Source: JAGQIB01 sp041393395
GTDB lineage: Bacteria > ARS69
Assembly: GCA_041393395.1 (NCBI GenBank)
Contig: JAWKKG010000005.1
Coordinates: 496,001 to 560,000 of the forward strand
Direction: 5' to 3'
DNA: 64,000 nucleotides
The notes beneath the pieces are model-generated. The model worked only from the letters and a program-made list of their open reading frames with translations, was not told the origin of the DNA and made no database searches. Position numbers and translations under genes: made by a program. The number at the start of each line of letters is the position of its first letter. Position 1 is the stretch's first letter. Positions 38,319 to 47,417 of this stretch are shown piece after piece.

Positions 38319-41300
38319 ATGCGCCCTTCGAGCCGAGCCCTTCCGATCGCCCCCCGCCGGCCCACGCCGGGCCTGGCTGCCCTCGCGCTGCTGGCGATCG
38401 CGAGCCCCGCGACAGCAGACACGATCCACACGAACGAGTCGATCTCCACCCACGTGACCTGGTCGACCGCCGGCAACGATCACATCGTGGAAGGCAACTT
38501 CACGATCTCGTCCGGGGGCATCCTCACGATCCAGGACGGCGTCACCGTCCGTTTCGACAACGGCGCCCGGCTCAACGTGAGCGGCGTCCTGGAGGTCGAC
38601 GGGACGAGCGGCGGCGGCGTGGTGTTCACCCGCCGGGATCCCACGGACACGTGGCAGGGCGTGCGATTCAACCTGGGTTCCTCCGGTCACGTGGACTACT
38701 GCACGATCGAGCACGCCACCAACGGCACCGGCTACGCGATCTTCTCCAGCTCCGCCACGCCGCCCAGTGTCTCGAACTGCGTTCTCGCGGACGCCGACTA
38801 CGGCGTCTACGCTTCGGGACCCCTTCCTGCCCTGACCGGCAACCTGATCCAGGACTGCCAGTACGGACTCTGGGCGAACGGGATCTCCTCCCCCGCGCTC
38901 TCCGGCCCGAACACGATCACGAACTGCTCCACCGGCGTGGTCTTCAGCGGTTGCACGAACCCCTCGATCTCGAACCAGACGATCTCCGGCGCCACGGACA
39001 TCCGCGGCGGCGTCTACTTCGTCGACTCCGGCGAGTTCCACGTCGGCACCGGCAACGTGATCACCGGCAACACCTGGGGACTCACGACCCAGATCAACTC
39101 CTGGCCGGACCTCGCGTCCGCCCCGAACCTCCCGCTCGCCGGGAACACGAACAACGATGGTCTACACGTGTGGGGCGGCAACACGTCGGGCGCCGTTCCG
39201 TGGCGGGATCTCGGGGTCCCGTACATCGTGACGTCGTCTCCGAACATCTCGACCGGCGGCTCGCTCACCGTGGACGACGACGTCACCGTTCGCTTCGACA
39301 ACGGAATCCGCCTCAACGTCAGCGGGACGCTCGCGGTCAACGGTACGGCGGGCGGCGGCGTGCTGTTCACTCGCCGCGATCTCGCGGACACCTGGCAGGG
39401 CCTCCGCTTCAACTCGGGTTCCTCGGGGAACGTGGACTACTGCACGATCGAGCACGCCACGAACGGAACCGGCTATGCGATCTTCACCAGCACCGCCACG
39501 CCGCCCAGCATCTCGAACTGCCTGTTCGTGGATGCGGACTACGGGGTCTACTCCTCCGGACCGCTGCCCGCTCTCACGAGCACCCTGATCCAGGACTGCC
39601 TCTACGGGCTCTGGGCCGAGGGGCTCTCTTCCCCTTCGCTCTCCTCTCCGAACACGTTCACGGACTGCACCACCGGTGTCGTGTTCAGCAACTGCACGAA
39701 CCCCTCGATCTCGAACCAGACGATCTCCGGCGCGACGGACATCCGCGGCGGTGTCTACTTCGTGGACTGCGGTGAGTTCCACGTCGGCACGGGCAACGTG
39801 ATCACCGGCAACACCTGGGGACTCACGACCCAGATCAACTCGTGGCCGGATCTCGCGTCCGCCCCGAACCTTCCCCTCGCCGGCAACACGAACAGCGACG
39901 GTCTTCACATCTGGGGTGGCAACACGTCCGTCGCCGTTCCGTGGCGCGACCTCGGGGTTCCGTACGTCGTGACGTCGTCGCCGAACATCTCGACCGGCGG
40001 CGCCCTCACCGTGGACGATGGAGTCACGGCTCGCTTCGACAACGGGATCCGACTCAACATCAGCGGGACTCTCGCGATAGCCGGAACGGCGGGCGGTGGA
40101 GTGCTCCTGACACGTCGGGATCCGGCCGACACGTGGCAGGGTGTCCGCTTCAACTCGGGCTCCTCGGGCAGCGTGAACTACTGCACGATCGAGCACGCGA
40201 CGAACGGAACCGGCTACGCGATCCACAGCAGCACCGCCACCCCGCCCAGTGTCTCGAACTGCCTGTTCGTGGATGCCGACTACGGCGTGTACGCCTCCGG
40301 CGCGCTTCCTTCGCTGACCGAAAATCTGATCCAGGACTGCCAGTTCGGCCTGTGGGCCGAGGGGATCGCATCCCCTTCGCTCTCCGCTCCGAACACGTTC
40401 ACGAACTGCACCACCGGCGTCGTCTTCAGCAACTGCTCGAACGCCTCGATCTCGAACCAGACGATCTCCGGCGCCACGGACATCCGCGGCGGCGTCTACT
40501 TTGTCGACTCCGGCGAGTTTCACGTCGGCACGGGCAACGTGATCACCGGCAACACCTGGGGGCTCACCACGCAGGTCAACTCCTGGCCGGATCTCGCGTC
40601 CGCCCCGAACCTTCCCCTCGCCGGCAACACGAACACCGACGGACTGCATGTCTGGGGCGGCAACACCTCGGTCCCGGTTGCGTGGCGGGATCTCGGCGTC
40701 CCCTACATCGTGACTTCCTCACCGAACATCTCGGCCGGCGGCTCGCTCACCGTGGAAGACGGCGTGACCGCCCGCTTCGAGAACGGCACCCGTCTCAACG
40801 TCAGCGGAACACTCACGGTCGACGGCACGGGCGGCGCGGGGGTGCTCTTCACTCGGCGCGACCCGGCGGACGAGTGGCAAGGTGTCTTCCTGAACTCCGG
40901 CAGCACGGCGAGTCTCCACTTCCTGACCGGTGAGTTCGCGACGAGCGGCTCCGGCTACGGAGTGCGGGTCAACACCGCGGGCTCGGTGTCGCTCGAGGAC
41001 TGCCTCCTTCACCAGAACGACTGGGGTCTGTTCGTGGCGACCGGGGCATCTCCGAGCCTCGTGCGCTGCCGCATCGTCGACAACTCGAGCTACGGCATCC
41101 AGCTCCAGACGACCGCGACCGTCACGTTCGGGTCGAGCCTGGCGGAGTGGAACGACATCCACGACAACGGCGGTGTCACGCCGGACCGGGACTTCTCGAA
41201 CGGGACGTCGAACGTGCTCGCGTCGTACGTGTACTGGGGCACCACGACGGAGGGCACGATCCAGGACGAGATTCATCACCAGCCGGATGACGGCGGCCTC

Positions 41301-41654
41301 GGCCTCGTGACGTTCAGTCCGTGGACGAACTCCACGCACGACGCGACGTTCGGCGGCGATCCGACCGGAGTCGTGGTGAGCAATCTCCCGACGACCTTCT
41401 CCCTCGCCCAGAACCGACCGAATCCGGTGCGTGGCGCGACGTCGATCCGGTACGCGTTGCCGCGTGCGTCGCGCGTGGACCTCTCCGTGTACGACGTCAC
41501 CGGCCGCAAGATCGCAACGCTCGTAGACGGACCCCAGGAGGCCGGCTTCCGCGAAGCCCGCTGGGATGCGAGCGGCGTGGCGAACGGCGTGTACTTCTAC
41601 CGGCTGCAGACGGACGGGTTCAGCGACTCGAAGCGGATCGTGGTGATCCGCTAG
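38319..41654 (+). CDS. Giant right-handed beta-helix surface protein with tandem repeats
   Basis: The protein has 1111 residues with a signal peptide ending TADT (about 36). From about residue 46 it is built of three full copies plus one partial copy of a 247-residue unit. Each unit contains LTVDDGVTVRFDNG-type strands, FTRRDPADTWQGVRF, YCTIEHATNGTGYAI, ISNQTISGATDIRGG and SWPDLASAPNLPL. Stacked short strands with repeated Asn and Cys are typical of parallel beta-helix proteins, as in pectate-lyase-like adhesins or polysaccharide enzymes. No catalytic signature is obvious. After the repeats comes a divergent beta-helix end (about 855-1000) and the FlgD-like sorting module (LSVYDVTGRKIATL, ARWDASGV, GVYFYRLQTDG, IVVIR). 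The ATG has GGAGGAG upstream. Likely an adhesin or glycan-binding surface protein. Confidence 0.88.
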   Translation: MRPSSRALPIAPRRPTPGLAALALLAIASPATADTIHTNESISTHVTWSTAGNDHIVEGNFTISSGGILTIQDGVTVRFDNGARLNVSGVLEVDGTSGGGVVFTRRDPTDTWQGVRFNLGSSGHVDYCTIEHATNGTGYAIFSSSATPPSVSNCVLADADYGVYASGPLPALTGNLIQDCQYGLWANGISSPALSGPNTITNCSTGVVFSGCTNPSISNQTISGATDIRGGVYFVDSGEFHVGTGNVITGNTWGLTTQINSWPDLASAPNLPLAGNTNNDGLHVWGGNTSGAVPWRDLGVPYIVTSSPNISTGGSLTVDDDVTVRFDNGIRLNVSGTLAVNGTAGGGVLFTRRDLADTWQGLRFNSGSSGNVDYCTIEHATNGTGYAIFTSTATPPSISNCLFVDADYGVYSSGPLPALTSTLIQDCLYGLWAEGLSSPSLSSPNTFTDCTTGVVFSNCTNPSISNQTISGATDIRGGVYFVDCGEFHVGTGNVITGNTWGLTTQINSWPDLASAPNLPLAGNTNSDGLHIWGGNTSVAVPWRDLGVPYVVTSSPNISTGGALTVDDGVTARFDNGIRLNISGTLAIAGTAGGGVLLTRRDPADTWQGVRFNSGSSGSVNYCTIEHATNGTGYAIHSSTATPPSVSNCLFVDADYGVYASGALPSLTENLIQDCQFGLWAEGIASPSLSAPNTFTNCTTGVVFSNCSNASISNQTISGATDIRGGVYFVDSGEFHVGTGNVITGNTWGLTTQVNSWPDLASAPNLPLAGNTNTDGLHVWGGNTSVPVAWRDLGVPYIVTSSPNISAGGSLTVEDGVTARFENGTRLNVSGTLTVDGTGGAGVLFTRRDPADEWQGVFLNSGSTASLHFLTGEFATSGSGYGVRVNTAGSVSLEDCLLHQNDWGLFVATGASPSLVRCRIVDNSSYGIQLQTTATVTFGSSLAEWNDIHDNGGVTPDRDFSNGTSNVLASYVYWGTTTEGTIQDEIHHQPDDGGLGLVTFSPWTNSTHDATFGGDPTGVVVSNLPTTFSLAQNRPNPVRGATSIRYALPRASRVDLSVYDVTGRKIATLVDGPQEAGFREARWDASGVANGVYFYRLQTDGFSDSKRIVVIR
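38454..40880 (+). repeat. 741-bp in-frame tandem repeat within the beta-helix gene
   Basis: Equivalent points recur exactly 741 bases (247 codons) apart, for example the PWRDLGVPY/AWRDLGVPY codons at 39195, 39936 and 40677. Units are about 38454-39194, 39195-39935 and 39936-40676, with a partial unit from 40677 to about 40880. The C-terminal thirds of the first three units are almost identical at the protein level over more than 60 residues, with mostly silent base differences, which implies recent duplication or gene conversion. The fourth unit diverges after the FTRRDPAD block. Confidence 0.9.
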
Positions 41655-41679
41655 GCCGCCCTCTCCGGCCGGTTGCGGT

Positions 41680-41712
41680 GGGGACGTCGCAGCGTCGCGT
41701 TGCGGCGTCCCC
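41680..41712. terminator. Bidirectional hairpin between convergent genes
   Basis: A 12-bp stem with one G-U pair, GGGGACGTCGCA (41680-41691) with TGCGGCGTCCCC (41701-41712), and a 9-base loop. It lies between stops at 41654 (+) and 41743 (-). Confidence 0.6.
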
Positions 41713-41742
41713 TCGCGTTCTCCCGTACATTGTCGAGGCTAC

Positions 41743-44193
41743 TCACGGACTCGACGTGGATCGTGGCCCGACGGCCCTCTGCGTGACGCGCTCCAGGTAG
41801 CTCACGTGCCAGTCGATGCGATCGACGAGCCCCGGGGCGCCGGAGCGGCCACGCGCTTCGATCCGCATCCGGGCCAACGCGCGGCGCGCGGCGCCGAGGA
41901 ACTCGGGGCGCGATTGCTCGGCCGGGGTGGCGGAACGCATCAACCACAGACGCACATCCGGAGCGACTCGAGGATCCTCGATCAACTCGGCCACGCGGGC
42001 CCAGACTGCTGGCTGCTCGCACCGAAGAAGGAAGGTCTGCACCTCCGCCACGCGGAACTCCTCGTCGAACGCGGGATAGTACGGCGGGCTCGACGAGACC
42101 TCCATCTCGGCCAGAAACGTCGGACGGGATGCCACTTCCGACCAGATCGTTGCCACCCGCTCGAGAATGATGTCCGCGAACGCCGGCTCGTTCGTCGTCG
42201 CCATCGCGTGGATCAGCTCCGCCTGCGCGATCCAGTCGTCGGGATCGGTCTCATCCAGCAATCTGCGGAGCTCCGTGTACCTGTCATGGCGCGCCAGCGC
42301 GAGCGCCACCACGCGCATCCCCTCGACGCTCGCCGTCAGCCGTTCGGGTTCCTTCACCGCGTCTTCCGGGAGATCGTGGATGCGATCCCACAGACGAAGT
42401 AGCCGCTCCACGTCGTCGGCGCGAAGCGAGTCGGTGAGACCGAGCAGGAGGCCGCGGCCGGGATCCGGCATCGACACGTCATTCGCCGCCGTTCGCAGCA
42501 GCGTGTCCCACAGGTCGGGTCGGTCCTCCACGAGATCGCGGATCCGGCCGAGCGCCTCCCACGCTTCGTTCGCATGTTCGTCTCGCAGCGCATGGAGGAT
42601 CCACTCGTTGCTCGAACCGGCACGGCCTCGCTTCTGCTCCGATCGGCTCGTCCGAGTCAGCGACTCGGGACTCATGACGTCCTTCTCGCACATCAGCGCG
42701 TCGTGCATGGCCGCGCGCGCGCGCTCGTCGCCCCGGGCGGCGAGCAACGGGACCGCGAGGAACGACACGTCTTCCAGGCCACGGACGTAGGTGATGTGCG
42801 GGCCCTTCGGGCGGAGGAAACGCGTGCGCCATTCCTCGAAGCCGTTGCCACGCTCCGCCATCGACCGGAGTTCCGGAACGATCGACTCGTCGCCGAGTTG
42901 CAGCAGATGATCGAACGCGCAGCGCTGGAGATTCTCGGCCGTCCACCGGGGGCCGAGATCGGCACTCGGGAGCAACGGTCCTCCGCTCAACGACTCCAGG
43001 AACAAGGGCAGGGCCCGGCGGGACCCCATGCGACCAAGCGCTTCGAGGCACTCGATCCGCTCCTCGGGCGAGGCCGTACGAGCCTCCTCCAGTACCGCGG
43101 CTTCGGCGACGTCGTCGCCGATCTCACCGAGCGCCCAGAGCAGACACTCGCGTTCCTTCGGCCCCGCGCCGGCGAGCGTAGCCCGCAGCGCGACGGAAGC
43201 TCCCGGTCTCGGAAAGATGCCGAGATGGACGGCGGCCTCCCTCCGAACCGCCGCCTCGGAGCCCTCGAGCGCGCGGAGAGGATCGAAAGGCTCGAAGAAG
43301 ACGTCGCGCATCTGGGCCGTTGTGAGCGTGGCGCGGCTCTTCGTCAGGAGCCATCCGTCCTGGGGATCCGGCAGGACGGAGATCGCCTCCCGCGCTGCCG
43401 CGCCGTACGACCCGAGCGAGTACCAGTGGAAGCGCGGCCGGCTGTGCACCTGGGTTTTCCACTCGCCGGGCTGCCCGGCAGCCGGCACGAGGGCCTCGCG
43501 CGCGATCACGTACAGCAGCACCGTCGACTCGTGTCCGCCGAGCGAGCTGATCTCGAGCGGAAACACCGGCTCCTCCGTCGCGAACCGAAACTGCACCGGG
43601 TGAATCGTGCCGTCCGCGTGGGCTCCGCTCGTCTCCGCACCGCTCGCCTCGGGCCGAACCCTCAGCGCCACGAACACCCAGCCGTCCTCGGCGTAGCGAC
43701 CGAGCACCGGAGCTGCGCGGTCCGGAAGATGAAACCGGTGCTCGCGCAGCCAGTCGTCGAGCGACTCGCCGTTCGCGGACGAGATCGTGGTCGCCTCGAA
43801 CACGCCCACGGTCTCCACGGAGAGAACTTCCACGCCGGACTCCGATCCGAGCGTCGTGTGCATCCGATCGGCGCGTCGACTGCGGCGAGTCTGACGATCC
43901 TGAGTGGCCTTGCTGAGCTCCTCGAACACCCCGATCGGGCAAGAGGAGATCTCCGGCTCGGAAGGAAGCGGGACGATCCAACCGAACTCCTCGGTGGCCC
44001 CCTCAAAACGGACGGAGAGTACGAGGTACTCCGTACCGTCCTCGAACCGGACCAGTGCCTTCTGCTCCGGCTCGTGAATGTCGCGCTCCTCGTTCCGCCA
44101 CACGAACATCCCGTCGCCGAATGCGGCCGCGGGGAGCGCGAGTGTTGCCGCGAGAATTGGTGCGTAGGCGGCCGAGCATCGGGGTAAGGTCAT
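41743..44193 (-). CDS. DUF2330 protein with HEAT-like repeats, secreted
   Basis: The protein has 816 residues. The ATG at 44193 has GGAGG 5 bases upstream and opens a signal peptide ending AFG (about 27). Residues 28-310 match DUF2330: GMFVWRNEERDIHEPEQKALVRFEDGTEYLVLSVRFEG, then EFGWIVPLPSEPEIS, and later a repeat of strands ending LTTAQMRDVFFEPF. The remaining 500 residues are almost all helical, with HEAT-like units (AVRREAAVHLGIFPRPGASVALRATLAGAG broken by turns, ECLEALGRMGSRRALPLFLESL). This suggests a scaffold for protein contacts. DUF2330 proteins are uncharacterised, usually periplasmic or membrane-anchored; no C-terminal membrane helix is seen here. No catalytic residues can be named. 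Confidence 0.85.
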   Translation of the reverse strand: MTLPRCSAAYAPILAATLALPAAAFGDGMFVWRNEERDIHEPEQKALVRFEDGTEYLVLSVRFEGATEEFGWIVPLPSEPEISSCPIGVFEELSKATQDRQTRRSRRADRMHTTLGSESGVEVLSVETVGVFEATTISSANGESLDDWLREHRFHLPDRAAPVLGRYAEDGWVFVALRVRPEASGAETSGAHADGTIHPVQFRFATEEPVFPLEISSLGGHESTVLLYVIAREALVPAAGQPGEWKTQVHSRPRFHWYSLGSYGAAAREAISVLPDPQDGWLLTKSRATLTTAQMRDVFFEPFDPLRALEGSEAAVRREAAVHLGIFPRPGASVALRATLAGAGPKERECLLWALGEIGDDVAEAAVLEEARTASPEERIECLEALGRMGSRRALPLFLESLSGGPLLPSADLGPRWTAENLQRCAFDHLLQLGDESIVPELRSMAERGNGFEEWRTRFLRPKGPHITYVRGLEDVSFLAVPLLAARGDERARAAMHDALMCEKDVMSPESLTRTSRSEQKRGRAGSSNEWILHALRDEHANEAWEALGRIRDLVEDRPDLWDTLLRTAANDVSMPDPGRGLLLGLTDSLRADDVERLLRLWDRIHDLPEDAVKEPERLTASVEGMRVVALALARHDRYTELRRLLDETDPDDWIAQAELIHAMATTNEPAFADIILERVATIWSEVASRPTFLAEMEVSSSPPYYPAFDEEFRVAEVQTFLLRCEQPAVWARVAELIEDPRVAPDVRLWLMRSATPAEQSRPEFLGAARRALARMRIEARGRSGAPGLVDRIDWHVSYLERVTQRAVGPRSTSSP

Positions 44194-44366
44194 CGGCACC
44201 TCCGTGCTGCCCATACTCAGGAATCTCCGTTCCCGCAAGACTCGCATCCCTCTCGGAAACCTTGCGCCCCCGGCTTGTCCCCGTTCCTGTTCTTTACCTG
44301 ACCCCCGCGACGTGTCTGCTACGATCGAAACTCTGGCGGCCCGCCCCCGGCCGCCTCGGAGGTGTC

Positions 44367-45611
44367 ATGTTCCGTCCCCCTGTCGGATCCGCGGCAATCT
44401 TCCCGGCCGCGCTCGGCGCGGCACTCGTGCTCGCGCCGAACCCCGCACACGCCACGTGGGCCATCCGGCCCTCCGGCACGTCCGTCACGCTCCACGACGT
44501 GAGCGCGCACCACGGAAGCGGCGGCATGGCCTGGGCCTGCGGCGACCAGGGGACGATCCTCAAGACCACGGACGCGGGCGTGACCTGGGTGGCGCTGAAC
44601 TCCGGCACGACGGTCGACCTCCACGGGATCGCGTTCCTCGAAGCGAACGGCTCTCCCGTCGTCGCCGTCGGGAATGGCGGCACGATCCTGCGCAGCCTCG
44701 ACTTCGGCGACACGTGGATTCCGATCGCTTCCGGCACCACGGCGGACCTCGAGGAGATCAGCGACTTCGGTCACTACATCGTGGGCGACGGGGGGACGAT
44801 CCTGAGTTCCAGCGACGCGGGTGCGACCTGGACCGCGGAGAACTCGGGGACCACGGCGAACCTGCTCGGAGTGACCGGCGCGTTCGTCAAGTTCGCGGTG
44901 GGCGAAGGAGGCATCGCCGTCGTGTGGCGCGGAATCACGCTGCAGTGGGTTCCGTACGATACGGGCGTCGACGCGGATCTCTACGGAGTTCCGATGTTTG
45001 CGAGCTCGGGCCTGGCCGTCGGCGACGGCGGCACCGTCGTGAACTCCACCGACTTCGGCAACACCTGGTCCACCGTCGATGTCGGCACCCCGGCGGGGCT
45101 CCGCGCGTGCGAGTACTCCCAGAACAACACGCAGCGGATGTACATGGTCGGCGAGAACGGAACGATCCTGAAGACCACGGACGGCGGCATCTCCTGGTTC
45201 CGCCAGCTCACACCGACCGCCGAGAACCTGCTCGGCGTGTTCTTCTACCTGAACGACCAGCACGGCTACGTCGTCGGCGAGAACGGAATGATCCTCACCA
45301 CCGACGATGGCGGCGGGCCGCCGCCCGTGGCGTCACCGGCACGAATCGGCGACACCGCGGCACTCACGGTGACCCCGCTCCCGGTCCGGGGAGAGTCGGC
45401 CTCGCTGGAGTTCACGCTCGCGCGGGCCGGCCGCGCGGACGTTCGTGTGTACGACGTGCGCGGCGCGCTGCGGGAGACGATCCGACGCGAGCATCTCGAC
45501 GCCGGACCGCATCGCCTGCTCTGGAATCCGTCGCTCGCCTCCGGCACCTACTTCGTACGCGTCGTCACGGAGACGGAGACCCGGAGCGCGCGGGTCGTGC
45601 TGGTTCGCTAG
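44367..45611 (+). CDS. Ycf48-like beta-propeller surface protein with sorting domain
   Basis: The protein has 414 residues with a signal peptide ending AHA (about 28). Seven repeats of about 40 residues, each with a VGDGGTILxSxDxGxTW pattern (GDQGTILKTTDAGVTW, GNGGTILRSLDFGDTW, GENGTILKTTDGGISW), form a seven-bladed propeller like Ycf48/BNR proteins. In phototrophs that fold is an assembly factor; here, with a FlgD-like tail (VRVYDVRGALRETI, LLWNPSLASG, TYFVRVVTE, VVLVR), it is a secreted surface protein of unknown ligand. The ATG at 44367 has GGAGG upstream. It is divergent from the DUF2330 gene (173 bases). Confidence 0.88.
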   Translation: MFRPPVGSAAIFPAALGAALVLAPNPAHATWAIRPSGTSVTLHDVSAHHGSGGMAWACGDQGTILKTTDAGVTWVALNSGTTVDLHGIAFLEANGSPVVAVGNGGTILRSLDFGDTWIPIASGTTADLEEISDFGHYIVGDGGTILSSSDAGATWTAENSGTTANLLGVTGAFVKFAVGEGGIAVVWRGITLQWVPYDTGVDADLYGVPMFASSGLAVGDGGTVVNSTDFGNTWSTVDVGTPAGLRACEYSQNNTQRMYMVGENGTILKTTDGGISWFRQLTPTAENLLGVFFYLNDQHGYVVGENGMILTTDDGGGPPPVASPARIGDTAALTVTPLPVRGESASLEFTLARAGRADVRVYDVRGALRETIRREHLDAGPHRLLWNPSLASGTYFVRVVTETETRSARVVLVR

Positions 45612-45634
45612 CGCGAACGGCTGCCGTTCCCGCG
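45612..45634. terminator. Short hairpin between convergent genes
   Basis: GAACGG-CTG-CCGTTC (45615-45629), with extra CGC/GCG pairing around a 2-base bulge, is followed by TTTGTCC on the plus strand. It lies between stops at 45611 and 45641. Confidence 0.4.
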
Positions 45635-45640
45635 TTTGTC

Positions 45641-46204
45641 CTATTTCTGATCCGGCGGAGCGGGCGCGAGCGGCGCCGGGGGCAGGGCTCCGTCCACGAC
45701 CGGCAGGCCCTCCTTCTTCCACGCCGTGATGCCGCCCTGCACGTTCCACACGGCCGGGAATCCGAGATCCTTCAGGATCGTCGTGGCCTGCCCGGAGCGA
45801 TTGCCCGTGCGACAGAACACGAGGTACGCGCGATCGCGATCGAGCCGCGCGGCCTTCGTGAGGAAGTAGGGATCGTGCAGGTCGAGCCACTCCGATCCTT
45901 CCACATGAGCCTGCTGCACCTCGGGCGCCGTGCGCACGTCGAGCAGGACGACGTTCTCGTTTCCGGCGAACTTCTCGAGCAGGGCCGCGGTCTCGCGGAC
46001 GCCGAGCTCCGCGCCCGGCGCGAGTCCGAGATCGGGAGGGCCGGCGGGTGTCGCTGCCGGCGCCGCGACCGCCTGTGCCGCGGGAACCGCGTCCGTGGCC
46101 GTCGGCGCCGCCTCGGCGGCGGGAAGCTCCGCGCGCGCCGCGACAGCGCAGGCACTGATCAGCACGAGCAACGAGGACCGTCCGAACCGGGTGCAATGAC
46201 TCAT
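45641..46204 (-). CDS. Rhodanese-domain lipoprotein
   Basis: The protein has 187 residues. The N-terminus SLLVLISAC has a lipobox (ISAC, Cys19), so it is probably a lipid-anchored periplasmic protein. A low-complexity Ala/Pro linker (about 25-65) precedes a single rhodanese domain (about 66-175) with VVLLDVRTAPEVQQAHVEGS and the active-site loop CRTGNRSG, Cys131. Such single-domain rhodaneses transfer sulfane sulfur from thiosulfate or persulfides to a thiol acceptor. The closing part, GFPAVWNVQGGITAWKKEGLPV, is the standard GGxxAW motif. The ATG at 46204 has GCAGGAG upstream; a longer version from 46327 lacks conservation. Confidence 0.9.
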   Translation of the reverse strand: MSHCTRFGRSSLLVLISACAVAARAELPAAEAAPTATDAVPAAQAVAAPAATPAGPPDLGLAPGAELGVRETAALLEKFAGNENVVLLDVRTAPEVQQAHVEGSEWLDLHDPYFLTKAARLDRDRAYLVFCRTGNRSGQATTILKDLGFPAVWNVQGGITAWKKEGLPVVDGALPPAPLAPAPPDQK

Positions 46205-46253
46205 GGAACTCCTGCCGGAAGGAGAGTGGGGAGGAAGGAAAGGAAGAGGACGA

Positions 46254-46284
46254 AGCCGCGGAGGATACCCAAGCCCCCGCGGCT
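46254..46284 (-). terminator. Hairpin after the aldo-keto reductase gene
   Basis: A perfect 8-bp stem, AGCCGCGG/CCGCGGCT, with a 15-base loop. On the minus strand it is followed by the pyrimidine-rich tract TCGTCCTCTTCCTTTCC, the closest to a classical terminator in this window. Confidence 0.6.
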
Positions 46285-46332
46285 CGGCCAGTGCTGGTGA
46301 TTCCGATCGAATGGCTCGCTGCCGCACCAGCG

Positions 46333-47331
46333 CTAGACGTTGACTCCGGCCATGCCGTGCTCGCCGTAGCGCTGGCCGCGGACTTTCTCGCTCAGCGAAT
46401 CCAGCGCCTCGCGGTCGCCGTCCGTGAGCTCGACGTCGAGCGCCCCGAGGTTCGCCTCCAGGTTCGCGATCCGCGTCGTCCCCGGAATGGTCACGATGTC
46501 GTTTCCGCGGTCGAGCACCCAGGCGAGCGCGACCTGAGCCGGCGTCACGCCGTGTCGCGCCGCGACGTCCTTGACCGTCTCCACGAGTTCCAGGTTCCGC
46601 TCGAAATTCTCGGCCTCGAAGCGTGGCTGACTCTGCCCCTGCCGGAAGTCACCCTTCCCGCTGGGGCGATTCATCTTGTCGAACCGACCGGTGAGGAAAC
46701 CGCGCCCGAGCGGTGAGTACGCCACGAGCGTCACACCGAGCTCCCGACAAGCGGGCAGGATCTCGTCTTCGATGTCGCGGGTGAAGATCGAATATTCCGT
46801 CTGGAGCGCGGCGATCGGATGGACGGCGTGCGCGCGTCGCAGTGTGGCCGCCGACGCCTCGGACAGTCCGATCGCCCGGACCTTCCCCTCCTGCACGAGC
46901 TTCGCCATCGCCTCGACCGTTTCCTCGATCGGGCGACTCCGGTCCACGCGGTGCAGGTAGTACAGGTCCACGGACTCGCGCCCGAGGCGACGGAGACTTC
47001 CCTCGATCGCGCGGCGCGCGTTCTGCTCCGAACCATCCACGCCGGTGAACGCGCCCGTCTCGGGGTCGCGGAGCGGACCGAACTTCGTGGCGAGCACCAC
47101 ATCGTCGTGACCGGCGAGCGCCGGCCCGACCAGGGATTCGTTGTGACCCATGCCGTACATCTCGGCGGTGTCGAAGTGCGTGACGCCGAGATCGATCGCC
47201 GTGTCGATCAGCTTCTTCGCGTCGTTCGCTTCCTTGCGCGGGCCGTAGAACTCGGACAGGCCCATGCAACCGAGACCGATCGGCGAAACCTGGAGCCCGG
47301 AGCGGCCGAGCGAGCGGTGACCTTTGGCCAT
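46333..47331 (-). CDS. Aldo/keto reductase (NADPH-dependent)
   Basis: The protein has 332 residues, cytosolic TIM barrel. The catalytic tetrad is Asp54 and Tyr59 (FDTAEMYG), Lys83 (ATKFG) and His127 (YYLHRVD). Other family blocks are IGLGCMGLSEFYGP at the N-terminus, AYSPLGRGFLTGRF, and VTIPGTTRIANLEANLGAL for NADP binding. It is closest in style to the YhdN/IolS or AKR13-like general reductases acting on aldehydes and ketones; the true substrate is unknown. The ATG has GGAGG 5 bases upstream. It is a monocistronic gene by its hairpin and spacing. Confidence 0.95.
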   Translation of the reverse strand: MAKGHRSLGRSGLQVSPIGLGCMGLSEFYGPRKEANDAKKLIDTAIDLGVTHFDTAEMYGMGHNESLVGPALAGHDDVVLATKFGPLRDPETGAFTGVDGSEQNARRAIEGSLRRLGRESVDLYYLHRVDRSRPIEETVEAMAKLVQEGKVRAIGLSEASAATLRRAHAVHPIAALQTEYSIFTRDIEDEILPACRELGVTLVAYSPLGRGFLTGRFDKMNRPSGKGDFRQGQSQPRFEAENFERNLELVETVKDVAARHGVTPAQVALAWVLDRGNDIVTIPGTTRIANLEANLGALDVELTDGDREALDSLSEKVRGQRYGEHGMAGVNV

Positions 47332-47417
47332 GAGATCCTCCTTGGAGAGGACCTCAATATCGGGCCGCAGCGACTTTCGGGCAATCCCGTCGCCCGGGGC
47401 TCACGCAGTCTTCACGC

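Noticed and set aside
36045..39041. 998-residue open frame on the minus strand
   Set aside because: It crosses the OYE gene, the broken lipoprotein gene and the start of the beta-helix gene, all of which have recognisable proteins on the plus strand.
38454..40880. CRISPR-like or mobile repeat
   Set aside because: The repeats are 741 bp, in frame, coding and confined to one gene; they are protein repeats.
44055..44366. Longer N-terminus for the Ycf48-like protein
   Set aside because: The extension lies over the divergent gene start, is Arg/Pro-rich and lacks a signal; ATG 44367 has a strong ribosome site and signal peptide.
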